Assembly (NCBI GenBank): GCA_030540495.1
Contig: JAUNWC010000012.1
Span: forward strand, 1 to 13,837
Length of the DNA: 13,837 nt
Source: Bacteroidota bacterium
GTDB lineage: Bacteria > Bacteroidota > Bacteroidia > Bacteroidales > P3
Direction: 5' to 3'
In this document: positions 1 to 7,372 of the stretch, piece by piece
Layout: each line of letters opens with the position of its first letter
Position numbering within the stretch: the first letter of the stretch is position 1
Notes under the pieces: generated by a model
What the model was told of the DNA's origin: nothing
Databases searched by the model: none
Seen by the model: only the letters and a program-made list of their open reading frames with translations
Translations under genes and position numbers: made by a program

Positions 1-20
1 CTTTTCATATCTCTTGTTGT

Positions 21-263
21 TTATTGATTTTTATTATTTCTTTTTATTCTGTAGTATAAAGAAGTTGCACCCATTACAAGCAAAAGACTTGTGGCAGGGG
101 TTAAGGGAAAATTGATTACATTGCCATTTTCGTCTATTTCTATCACACATCCCTGCTTATTACCCGCATTGTTCTTACTACCATGTGTAGGCAATGGCGG
201 TTGGCAAAAAACCGATAAAGCACAAAAAGATGCAACTAAAAAAATAAGTATTCGTTTAAGCAT
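21..263 (-). CDS. small secreted protein with C-terminal hydrophobic anchor (PID-CTERM-like)
   Basis: This is an 80-residue protein of unknown function. I chose the ATG at 263; the frame stays open to a TTG at 287, but that start would overlap the rarA stop and put a lysine-rich stretch before the signal peptide. Residues 1-20 look like a signal peptide: the positive start MLKR, then a hydrophobic core, ending near VFCQ. A short polar middle follows (about residues 21-53, rich in Asn, Gly and Lys). The tail is a proline-led segment, PLTPATSLLLVMGA, then a tyrosine and the basic end RIKRNNK. This layout (signal peptide, short spacer, P-x-x, hydrophobic helix, basic tail) resembles the small Bacteroidota proteins described as PID-CTERM sorting proteins, although the usual PID-GG core is not exact. 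It follows rarA by 20 bp and is probably co-transcribed with it. Confidence that the gene is real is fair; its function is unknown. Confidence 0.6.
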   Translation of the reverse strand: MLKRILIFLVASFCALSVFCQPPLPTHGSKNNAGNKQGCVIEIDENGNVINFPLTPATSLLLVMGATSLYYRIKRNNKNQ

Positions 264-283
264 AATTCTTTTTTTACAAATTA

Positions 284-1540
284 TCAATAATTATAAACAC
301 CTTTCCATTTGTTTTGCAAAGATAAAAGGATTTGTTTTTCTTTTTGATTGTCTTGAGGTTGATATAAAATTTTTCCTTGCAGTTTATCAGGCAGAAATTG
401 TTGCTTAACAAAGTTGCCTTCATAATCATGGGCATATTTATAGTTGTCACCATATCCTATTTGTTTCATTAGTTTGGTTGGTGCGTTTCTAAGATGCAAA
501 GGAACGGGCAAATCTCCGCTGTGTTTTACCTCAGATAGCGCATTATCTATTGCAAGATAAGAAGCGTTACTTTTGGGTGAAGTGGCAAGATATATGGCGG
601 TTTGAGAAAGAATTATTCTACACTCGGGATAGCCTATTTTGTTACAAGCCTCAAAACAAGTATTTGCCAAAAGTAAAGCATTAGGATTGGCGTTCCCTAT
701 GTCCTCAGAGGCAAGTATAAGCATACGCCGAGCAATAAACAAAGGGTCTTCTCCTGCTTCTATCATACGAGCCAACCAATATACCGCTCCATTAGGGTCG
801 GAACCTCTCATACTTTTTATAAAAGCAGAAATTATATTGTAATGATTTTCTCCCTTTTTGTCGTATATAGTCAAATTTTGCTGAATAATATTTTTTACCA
901 AATCATTGGTAATAGACAAGTGACCTTTGCTTTGAGAACATACCATTTCAAAAGCATTAAGCAACTTCCTTGCATCTCCTCCGCTTATTCTTAGCAAAGC
1001 CTCTGTTTGTTCTAAGTCAATTTTGCGTCCTTCGGTTTTTTCTATATAATTTTTGGCTTTGTCAAGTAGGCTTTCCAATTCCTTCCTATCTAATTCCTTT
1101 AATATATATACCTGACAACGAGAAAGCAAAGGACTTATAACCTCAAAAGAGGGGTTCTCTGTTGTTGCTCCTATAAGGGTTACTATTCCTTTTTCTACTG
1201 CTCCAAGCAGAGAATCTTGTTGAGATTTGGAAAAACGATGTATTTCGTCTATAAACAATATACTATTATTTCCATACTGTTTGGCTCTATCTATTACTTC
1301 TCTAACTTCCTTGACTCCTGAATTTATGGCAGACAAAGAAAAGAAAGGCAAAGTAAGAGTGGAGGCTATTATATTGGCAAGAGTGGTTTTGCCTACTCCT
1401 GGAGGTCCCCAAAGTATCATAGAGGGAATTTGTCCTTTTTCTATAGCATTGCGAAGAATAGCACCTTTGCCAACCAAATGTTGCTGTCCAAGATAGTCAT
1501 CCAAATTCTGAGGTCTAAGTATTTCTGCTAAAGGTTTCAT
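284..1540 (-). CDS. rarA: replication-associated recombination protein A (RarA/MgsA), AAA+ ATPase
   Basis: RarA is a clamp-loader-related AAA+ ATPase that acts at stalled replication forks and binds SSB and DNA ends. The 418-residue product matches the family along its whole length. It opens with a PLAEILRP motif and then LGQQHLVG. Walker A is GPPGVGKT (45-52), Walker B is LFIDEIHRF (95-103), sensor 1 is GATTENPSF, the arginine finger is in LLSRC (Arg141), and sensor 2 is GGDARKLLNAFE (187-198). The C-terminal tetramerisation domain includes the conserved stretch SMRGSDPNGAVYW and then RMLILASEDIG. The frame opens at a GTG at 1546, but the ATG at 1540 gives the usual MKPLAE start and is preferred. 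The gene lies 56 bp downstream of the PBP gene with a candidate -7 box in the gap, so it may be read both from the upstream operon and from its own promoter. The family is certain; the exact role here is inferred. Confidence 0.96.
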   Translation of the reverse strand: MKPLAEILRPQNLDDYLGQQHLVGKGAILRNAIEKGQIPSMILWGPPGVGKTTLANIIASTLTLPFFSLSAINSGVKEVREVIDRAKQYGNNSILFIDEIHRFSKSQQDSLLGAVEKGIVTLIGATTENPSFEVISPLLSRCQVYILKELDRKELESLLDKAKNYIEKTEGRKIDLEQTEALLRISGGDARKLLNAFEMVCSQSKGHLSITNDLVKNIIQQNLTIYDKKGENHYNIISAFIKSMRGSDPNGAVYWLARMIEAGEDPLFIARRMLILASEDIGNANPNALLLANTCFEACNKIGYPECRIILSQTAIYLATSPKSNASYLAIDNALSEVKHSGDLPVPLHLRNAPTKLMKQIGYGDNYKYAHDYEGNFVKQQFLPDKLQGKILYQPQDNQKEKQILLSLQNKWKGVYNY

Positions 1541-1565
1541 ACACACAAAAAAACTACTGTATTCG

Positions 1566-1573
1566 CAAAATTA
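1566..1573 (-). promoter_or_regulatory. candidate -7 box for rarA
   Basis: Read leftward, the sequence is TAATTTTG, matching the Bacteroidota -7 consensus TAnnTTTG. It lies 25 bp before the rarA ATG in the 56 bp gap after the PBP gene. No good TTTG -33 element is present at the expected distance, only a T-rich run, so the call rests on the -7 box alone. Confidence 0.4.
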
Positions 1574-1596
1574 TAAAATCATATAAAAAAAACGTT

Positions 1597-3876
1597 TTAC
1601 CATTCTTTGTTGTATTCTCCTGAAGTGCCTACAGAGATGGTATCTCCGCCAGAACTTGCTCCCGATTCCGAAGCATTGCAATCGTCCTCAAATTCTAAGT
1701 CCGAAGGTTTGATAAAACTGCCTTGATAAAAACCAAGTTTTGGATTCTTCTCACATTTTGCCATAAAATAACCATAGACAGGCAATGCCATAGCGGCACC
1801 TTGGCCCCACGTCATTGAGGCAAAATGTATGCTACGATATTCTCCTCCCACCCAAATGGCGGAGGCAAGTTTTGGATTAAGTCCTATAAACCATCCGTCA
1901 GAATTATTGTCAGTAGTTCCCGTTTTGCCCGCTATGGTGCTTTTTATTCCATACTTGTATCTCAACCTTGACCCAGTGCCTCCATCCACAACTCCTTTCA
2001 TCAAATCCACGACCAAATAAGAAGTTTTTTCATCCAAAGCCACATTGCTTTTGGAAGTAAAGGTCTCTAAAACAATGCCTTTGTTGTTGGTTATCTTAGT
2101 TATAAAAACAGGTTGTTTATGAACGCCTTGATTTACAAAAGTTGCCATTGCTCCTGCCATCTCCATAACGGTTAAATCCGGAGTTCCCAAACAAATAGAC
2201 GGCACGGCTTGTATAGGACTTTTTATGCCCATCTGCCTTACAAGGTTTATAACACTATTTGGTGAGGTGTAATCTTTCATAAGTGCAGCAGAAACATAAT
2301 TGACCGAATTAGCCAAAGCCCATTTTAGATTAACCATTTCTCCCTCACGAGCATGAGTGGAATTTTTTGGCGTCCAATTGTCGTACTCAGGAAAAGTTAC
2401 AGGAGAATTTTCTATTTGAAAACAAGGTAGAATTTCGCTATCTTTCATTGCACATGCATATACAAAGGGCTTGAAAGTAGAACCTATTTGTCTTCTACCA
2501 AGGGTAGCATTGTCAAATTTGAAGTATTTGTAATTTATACCTCCTACATATACTTTTATATGTCCTGTTTGTGGCTCTATGGAAACCATTCCCGTATTAA
2601 GAAAATACTTGTAGTATTTTATGGAATCCATAGGGGTCATTATAGTATCTTTTTCTCCATTCCATGTAAATACATCCATCTCTGTAGGAGTATTAAATAC
2701 TTCTTTGATTTGCCTTTCCGTAGCACCCTCCCTTACCATGTTATTGTATCTATCAGAAGATTTCATGGCCTGGTCGTAATATTTGTTTATATTCTCCTGT
2801 GATATGCCCGTAAATGGAGCAGATTTTCTACCCTTACATTGTTTGAAAAAGTTGGCTTGCATTTCCTTGAAATGAGTTTCTACGGCTTGCTCCGCATTTT
2901 TTTGCATATCATAATTTAAGGTTGTATATATTCTCAACCCATCCCTATAAACATCATATCTTTCTCCGTTGTTTTTATAGTGAGTTTTACACCATTCATT
3001 CATAAACTGCCTTACCTTTTCTCTAAAATAAGTGCCTACGCCTCTGTCTTGGGTCGCTGGGTTATAGCGAGTTATCAATTCAGAATTATAGTAAGTGTTA
3101 AACTCCTCATCGGTCAAATAATGATGTTTGTGCATTTGAGAAAGCACTACGTTTCTTCTTTCCCTTGATTTTTGGTTGTGTCTAACGGGGTTATAAGTAG
3201 TAGGTGCTTTTAATAAACCAACCAATACGGCAGATTCTTGTGGTTTCAAATCCTTTGGCAATACAGAAAAAAAAGTATTGGCGGCCGTTTTTATACCAAA
3301 GGAATTAGAGCCGTAATCCACAGTATTTAAGTACATGGATATTATCTCCTGTTTGGAATAACGCCTCTCTAATTTAACGGCAACAACCCATTCTTTTAAT
3401 TTGGCAAAAGCGGTGGAGAATTTGGAACCTTTGTTTCGAGGAAAAAGATTTTTTGCCAATTGTTGAGTAATAGTACTCCCTCCTCCCGTATTTTGACCTC
3501 CTATTATGGTTTTTATCAATACTCTAAAAAGACTTCGTGTATCTATTCCACTATGTTTTTCAAAACGAACATCCTCTGTGGCTTTCAATGCATTGATAAG
3601 AGAGGGTGGTAATTCTTTGTAATCTATGTTTGTACGATTTTCTATACCTATGTATCCTAACAATTCTCCTTGGTCGGAAAGAATCTCGGAGGCAAGGTTG
3701 CTATTAGGGTTTTCCAATTGCTCAAACGAAGGCATAAATCCCAAACACCCCAAAGAAAGCAACGTAAAAAAACCAACTACAACAAACAAAAAAACACCAT
3801 AAGTTATCCACATACATTTTACGTATTTCTTTGCAGAGTTGTCAATTGTCTTTGTTTTTATTCCCCTATTTTGCAT
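1597..3876 (-). CDS. mrcA: class A penicillin-binding protein (PBP1A type), bifunctional transglycosylase/transpeptidase
   Basis: This enzyme polymerises lipid II into glycan strands and cross-links the stem peptides, anchored in the inner membrane with its domains in the periplasm. The 759-residue product has a short cytoplasmic start, one membrane segment (about 22-47), and a GT51 glycosyltransferase domain with EDVRFEKHSGID (catalytic Glu101), GGGSTITQQLAKN, and the third motif KQEIISMYLN (second Glu177). The transpeptidase domain has all three active-site motifs: SxxK at 466-469 (STFK), SVN at 524-526 and KTG at 651-653. No key residue is missing. A short acidic and Ser/Gly-rich tail follows (about 725-759). 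Length is normal for Bacteroidota PBP1A. It starts 17 bp after gldH and is very likely co-transcribed with gldH, ricT and holB. The symbol mrcA is by analogy; ponA is also used for such genes. Confidence 0.96.
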   Translation of the reverse strand: MQNRGIKTKTIDNSAKKYVKCMWITYGVFLFVVVGFFTLLSLGCLGFMPSFEQLENPNSNLASEILSDQGELLGYIGIENRTNIDYKELPPSLINALKATEDVRFEKHSGIDTRSLFRVLIKTIIGGQNTGGGSTITQQLAKNLFPRNKGSKFSTAFAKLKEWVVAVKLERRYSKQEIISMYLNTVDYGSNSFGIKTAANTFFSVLPKDLKPQESAVLVGLLKAPTTYNPVRHNQKSRERRNVVLSQMHKHHYLTDEEFNTYYNSELITRYNPATQDRGVGTYFREKVRQFMNEWCKTHYKNNGERYDVYRDGLRIYTTLNYDMQKNAEQAVETHFKEMQANFFKQCKGRKSAPFTGISQENINKYYDQAMKSSDRYNNMVREGATERQIKEVFNTPTEMDVFTWNGEKDTIMTPMDSIKYYKYFLNTGMVSIEPQTGHIKVYVGGINYKYFKFDNATLGRRQIGSTFKPFVYACAMKDSEILPCFQIENSPVTFPEYDNWTPKNSTHAREGEMVNLKWALANSVNYVSAALMKDYTSPNSVINLVRQMGIKSPIQAVPSICLGTPDLTVMEMAGAMATFVNQGVHKQPVFITKITNNKGIVLETFTSKSNVALDEKTSYLVVDLMKGVVDGGTGSRLRYKYGIKSTIAGKTGTTDNNSDGWFIGLNPKLASAIWVGGEYRSIHFASMTWGQGAAMALPVYGYFMAKCEKNPKLGFYQGSFIKPSDLEFEDDCNASESGASSGGDTISVGTSGEYNKEW

Positions 3877-3893
3877 ATTGTTTTACGTTTTTA

Positions 3894-4379
3894 TTATTCC
3901 GACATCTTTTCTATATGTAGCCCAACCGACTTTACACCCACAAGATTGGTATCTTTTGTTGCTTGCTCCAAACGAAAAGTATAAGTGCCCTTTTGCTTAA
4001 AATCCACCTTTTGTGCAAACCAAAATCTATTGTCTATCACACCAAACATATTGCTCCCTTTCCATTTTCCATCCTCTCTTACCAATTCACACTCTATAGT
4101 ATCCTTTACACTTATTTTGCCATCAGGATATATTGTTGTTAGAAAGAAGTATATGTTGTTATACTTGTATTGATTGTTGTTAGTAATATTTATAGCAAAT
4201 TTATACAAATCAACTCTATCCTTATCTTCTATCTTTACTTTAAACGTTTTTTTGTCAAAAATGTTCCACGTACTGTCTTTTATCTTTTCATTTTTGTCAA
4301 ACAACAAATCCGAGTTACAAGAAGACAAAACAACAACCAAAAGGACAAGGAAATAAATATGTTTTTTTATTTTACTCAT
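3894..4379 (-). CDS. gldH: GldH-type gliding motility lipoprotein
   Basis: GldH is a lipoprotein needed for gliding in Flavobacterium but kept in many non-gliding Bacteroidales, where its role is not established. The 161-residue product has a basic start, a hydrophobic core and a lipobox LSSC with Cys21, so it should be lipidated and held on an envelope membrane. The body shows family features: a DLYKFAINITNN strand, a YKYNNIYFF segment, an aromatic and DT-containing stretch (YPDGKISVKDTIE), a G-K-W-K-G turn, and a C-terminal region GTYTFRLEQATKDTNLVGVKS followed by a short end. The ATG overlaps the last 8 bp of ricT, and the PBP gene starts 17 bp downstream, which points to translational coupling in one operon. 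Assignment is from pattern memory of the family and is fairly sure. Confidence 0.85.
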   Translation of the reverse strand: MSKIKKHIYFLVLLVVVLSSCNSDLLFDKNEKIKDSTWNIFDKKTFKVKIEDKDRVDLYKFAINITNNNQYKYNNIYFFLTTIYPDGKISVKDTIECELVREDGKWKGSNMFGVIDNRFWFAQKVDFKQKGTYTFRLEQATKDTNLVGVKSVGLHIEKMSE

Positions 4380-5628
4380 TTTTTGTTTTTGATAAAGTAT
4401 TGAGTTTAAACGACTCTAAGTCCTCTGGTCGTTTTCCCCTTTTATTTAAATCTATCATCTTTCTTACATTATCAGCACTTATAGGAATAAGTTCTGAGTT
4501 TCCTTCGTACGAATACCAAAAAACTCTTGCCAAAATATCTATCTTGTGGTAGATACCCCTGCCTTTTATCGTTTCTATATTAACACCTGTTTCTGGGCAA
4601 TGTTTTAAAGCATCTTGATAAACATCGTATTCGTAATTAAGACAGCATTTTAATTTACCACACTGACCGGCTAATTTCTGAGGATTGGGAAAAAGTTGTT
4701 GTGCCTTAGCAATGGAAGTTCCTACAGAGGAAAAATTATTAAGCCATGTTGAGCAACACAATTCTCTTCCACAAGTACCTATGCCTCCCAAACGCGAAGC
4801 CTCCTGTCGAGTACCTATCTGTTTCATCTCTATACGTATATGAAACGCCTCGGCAAGAGATTTTATCAACTGCCTAAAATCCACTCTATCGTTTGCTGTA
4901 TAATAAAAAATGGCTTTAGTACCATCACCTTGAAATTCTACATCATTGATTTTCATATCAAGATTTTCCTTCAAAGCCATTGTTCTCGTAATAAAAAGTG
5001 CTTTTTCCTCTTTCTTTATTACCTCCAACCATTTTTCTATATCTGTGGATTTGGCTCTGCGGTATAACTTTTTGGCATTATTGATATTAAAACCTTTTTT
5101 CTTTTTCATTTGTATGCGACACAACTCTCCCGCAAGAGAAACTATACCTATATCATGTCCCGGCGTACCTTCTACTGCAACAATATCTCCTTCTGTTATT
5201 TCTAACCCTTCAGGGATTTTAAAAAAATCTTTGTGTGAATTTTTGAATCTAACTTCTACAAAATCAAAATATCCTTGTGCAGATGGTGGTTTTATATCGT
5301 GCATCCAATTACAAACGTGTAATTTTTCACAAGAATTTCTCTCTTGTGTGCTTATAGTTTTGTAAGATTGTGGCGTATTATGGCAACCACGCGAAAGAGT
5401 AGGTGATTCTTGATAATCTTTTTTTTGCAAACCAAGTGTAGGGTCTTCGTCAAAGTAAGGGTGAACAAACTGCTCAGGCAAAAACATCTGAGAATCCTCT
5501 TGCATCATCCTGTTTATATTTTTGGTCTTCTCCCTATTCTCTTTCTGAAAAGATGTTTTTGCTTCCTGCTCTGCTTGTTCAGTATTTTGTAGTATCTGTA
5601 TTTGCTCCGTATCCGTATTTTTATCCAT
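4372..5628 (-). CDS. ricT: PSP1-domain protein, RicT/YaaT family
   Basis: In Bacillus subtilis, RicT (YaaT) works with RicA and RicF in an Fe-S complex that affects RNase Y-dependent RNA processing, competence, sporulation and biofilm formation. The 418-residue product has a long polar N-terminal extension (1-95, rich in Gln, Glu and Lys), a CEKLHVCNW segment (Cys100, Cys106), then the PSP1 core from about 120. The core includes FVEVRFKNSHKDFF, a KKEEKALF stretch and the characteristic cysteine clusters GTCGRELCC (Cys286, 291, 292) and GQCGKLKCCLNYE (Cys323, 328, 329). All six core cysteines are kept, so a metal centre is plausible. It starts 13 bp after holB and overlaps gldH by 8 bp. holB-yaaT adjacency is also found in B. 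subtilis, which supports the assignment. The function in Bacteroidota, where RicA and RicF are not known to me, is open. Confidence 0.88.
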   Translation of the reverse strand: MDKNTDTEQIQILQNTEQAEQEAKTSFQKENREKTKNINRMMQEDSQMFLPEQFVHPYFDEDPTLGLQKKDYQESPTLSRGCHNTPQSYKTISTQERNSCEKLHVCNWMHDIKPPSAQGYFDFVEVRFKNSHKDFFKIPEGLEITEGDIVAVEGTPGHDIGIVSLAGELCRIQMKKKKGFNINNAKKLYRRAKSTDIEKWLEVIKKEEKALFITRTMALKENLDMKINDVEFQGDGTKAIFYYTANDRVDFRQLIKSLAEAFHIRIEMKQIGTRQEASRLGGIGTCGRELCCSTWLNNFSSVGTSIAKAQQLFPNPQKLAGQCGKLKCCLNYEYDVYQDALKHCPETGVNIETIKGRGIYHKIDILARVFWYSYEGNSELIPISADNVRKMIDLNKRGKRPEDLESFKLNTLSKTKNE

Positions 5629-5641
5629 ATTATATTATATT

Positions 5642-6814
5642 CTATCTTTTCTCAAATTGCATACCTAACTTTATTATCATATTGGTTAGGTTAATATTTG
5701 CATTGGCGTTGCTATCTATATTTTTCTGTGCCTTTTCCATAACGCTAAATATACCCTCTAAATTGTGTATGGTTATGAATTTAGGGAAGTTTGACTTAAA
5801 TTTATCATTAGCCATTTCCAAAGGATGTTGTATCATAGGAATACCCAAATTATATTGCCAACACTTGTCTATTGTTTTTAGGTAATAGGACAGAAAATGC
5901 TTTTGTTTCTCTTTGTTAAACTTACCAAACCTACCTACAAAATCAATTATGGATGCTATATCTTTTCTAAAACCAAATGCAAGTTTATTAACTTCTATAA
6001 AAAGTTGAAAGTATTCCTGCATTCTTTCCATATTTGAGGCTTGTATATTGATGAGGTTGCCTTCACTTAACATAACTTCTCTTTTTACATCCGAGTCCGA
6101 AAAATCAGGGTGAAGTTTCCTTACTTCTTGCTCTATAATAGAGTCGTCAAGTTTGTTAAGATTTATTTGTTGAACCCTTGACAATATGGTGGGAAGAATT
6201 TTGTCTCTATGCTCAGTCGTAAAAATAAATACAGTGTTAGGGAAGGGCTCTTCCAATATTTTTAGTATCGTGTTACTTGCTTGCACGTTCATTCTCTCCA
6301 CATTCCACACCACCACTATTTTGTACTGAGATTCGTATGTTTTCATACTTAGCAAAGATATTATTTCATCGGCATCTGCCACATTGATAATACCTTGTTT
6401 GGTTTCTGCTCCTATAAAAGCCAACCAATCATTAATATCTCCATAACCTTGATTTGATAAGACAAAATCTCTAAACTCAGCCATAAACACAGAGGACTTG
6501 GCATCTTTTTTTACTTTGGTTGTCGTGCTTGTGGGGAAAAATATATGCAAATCGGGGTGAGAAAGTTTGGCATATTTCTTACACGAAGGACATTCCCCGC
6601 AAGCATCCGCCATAAGAGAGGTTTGTTCCACTAACTGCTCCTTTGTTTGTTTGTTGGTGCAAGACAAATATTGAGCCAAAGAGAGAGCCACAGCCAAATT
6701 GCCATATCCATCCTTCCCACTTATAAGTATGGCATGAGGAAAATGATTTCTGTTTATCACAGAAATCATTTTATTTATTAATCCGTTTTGTCCTTTTACT
6801 TGTGAAAATAACAT
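5642..6814 (-). CDS. holB: DNA polymerase III delta prime subunit (clamp loader)
   Basis: Delta prime is the stator subunit of the clamp loader that places the beta sliding clamp on DNA. The 390-residue product begins with a clamp-loader ATPase fold. The P-loop region SGKDGYGNL (32-40) lacks the Walker lysine (Asn39 instead), as expected for delta prime, which does not hydrolyse ATP. Four cysteines (52, 72, 75, 78; the last three as CGECPSC) form the usual zinc module, followed by HPDLH. The characteristic ASNTILKILEEP segment is at 179-190, and LPTILSRV at 208-214 carries the SR pair of the arginine-finger region (the usual SRC reads SRV). The C-terminal half (about 230-390) is helical and less conserved. 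It is the first gene of a tight group with ricT, gldH and the PBP gene. A perfect hairpin lies in codons 15-25 and is listed separately. Confidence 0.93.
   Translation of the reverse strand: MLFSQVKGQNGLINKMISVINRNHFPHAILISGKDGYGNLAVALSLAQYLSCTNKQTKEQLVEQTSLMADACGECPSCKKYAKLSHPDLHIFFPTSTTTKVKKDAKSSVFMAEFRDFVLSNQGYGDINDWLAFIGAETKQGIINVADADEIISLLSMKTYESQYKIVVVWNVERMNVQASNTILKILEEPFPNTVFIFTTEHRDKILPTILSRVQQINLNKLDDSIIEQEVRKLHPDFSDSDVKREVMLSEGNLINIQASNMERMQEYFQLFIEVNKLAFGFRKDIASIIDFVGRFGKFNKEKQKHFLSYYLKTIDKCWQYNLGIPMIQHPLEMANDKFKSNFPKFITIHNLEGIFSVMEKAQKNIDSNANANINLTNMIIKLGMQFEKR
6740..6772. repeat. perfect 14 bp inverted repeat with 5-nt loop inside holB
   Basis: The arms are 6740-6753 and 6759-6772, perfectly complementary over 14 bp, with the loop TTATC on the top strand. 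In the holB message it covers nucleotides about 43-75 of the coding sequence, encoding residues 15-25. In the message direction it is followed by a C-containing sequence and not by a U-tract, so it does not look like a terminator. It could act as a message hairpin near the ribosome start region, as a protein-binding palindrome, or be a chance result of AT-rich sequence. Confidence 0.75.
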
Positions 6815-6872
6815 AAACTATAATTCTTTACTCTTAATTAGAATAAAATCAAGGTAAAAGAGTGCGATTTTT

Positions 6873-7334
6873 TTAATAATTAAATTCTAAATCCACTGCA
6901 GAAAATTCCTCAGTAGCTTCTTCTTTTTTAGGTTTGAAACGACCATTCTTTTTGTGAGCAGAACGCTGAAAAGACACTATCATGGCTCCCAACATTTTAG
7001 TCATTTCTATCAAAGTTATCCGAGATTGTTCCACATCCTGCTCAGTAAAAATCTGATTGTGCTGAGCCATAGTAGTAAAAACGACACATTGACGAATTAA
7101 CCCTTTAGCATATTTCAAATATTCTATGAATTCTGTTTTTGGCATAGCAGAGCCATCAGCTATTTGAATAGAAATCTTTGCTGCCGTATCCAAAAAGGGT
7201 ACCATCAAAATTTTTCTATTAAATTCGTCAATATCTTTGACCTTATTTATCAACCAGTCATAGTAGTCCAAAGACTTGTTGTAAATCCTTAGGTCTTCAA
7301 ATCTAAAAAAATTTGTCAAATTTTGTTCTTCCAT
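6873..7334 (-). CDS. four-helix bundle protein (S23/IVS-type family)
   Basis: This is a 153-residue protein of the small four-helix-bundle family first known from intervening sequences in 23S rRNA genes. No biochemical function is established. The N-terminus reads FRFEDLRIYNKSLDYYDW (10-27), close to the family opening F-x-x-L-x-x-Y-x-K-A. The central helix pair shows TAAKISIQIADGSAMPKTEF (about 50-69), matching the family pattern R-A-A-x-S-I-x-x-N-I-A-E-G-S followed by E-F. Then comes YLKYAKGLIRQC, and a last helix RITLIEMTKMLGAMIVSF. A basic segment, KKNGRFKPKK, precedes an acidic C-terminal tail (from about 138) not typical of the compact core. It is not next to an rRNA gene; it sits 38 bp after the dihydroorotate-dehydrogenase-like gene and 58 bp before holB, probably in the same transcript. 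The family call is good; the role is unknown. Confidence 0.8.
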   Translation of the reverse strand: MEEQNLTNFFRFEDLRIYNKSLDYYDWLINKVKDIDEFNRKILMVPFLDTAAKISIQIADGSAMPKTEFIEYLKYAKGLIRQCVVFTTMAQHNQIFTEQDVEQSRITLIEMTKMLGAMIVSFQRSAHKKNGRFKPKKEEATEEFSAVDLEFNY

Positions 7335-7372
7335 ATTCAGTCTTTTATTTGTTAGTAATATAGTTTGTAAAT

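Noticed and set aside
1..8. A leftward ATG at positions 8-6, 12 bp after the stop of the small gene, could be the start of a further gene.
   Set aside because: Only eight bases remain before the window edge, so nothing about a product can be supported.
2488..2802. Open frame of about 100 codons on the plus strand.
   Set aside because: It lies entirely opposite the well-supported PBP gene and shows no family features; it is an antisense shadow.
4946..5365. Open frame of about 139 codons on the plus strand.
   Set aside because: It lies opposite ricT, whose conserved cysteine motifs prove the minus-strand frame; the composition is that of an antisense shadow.
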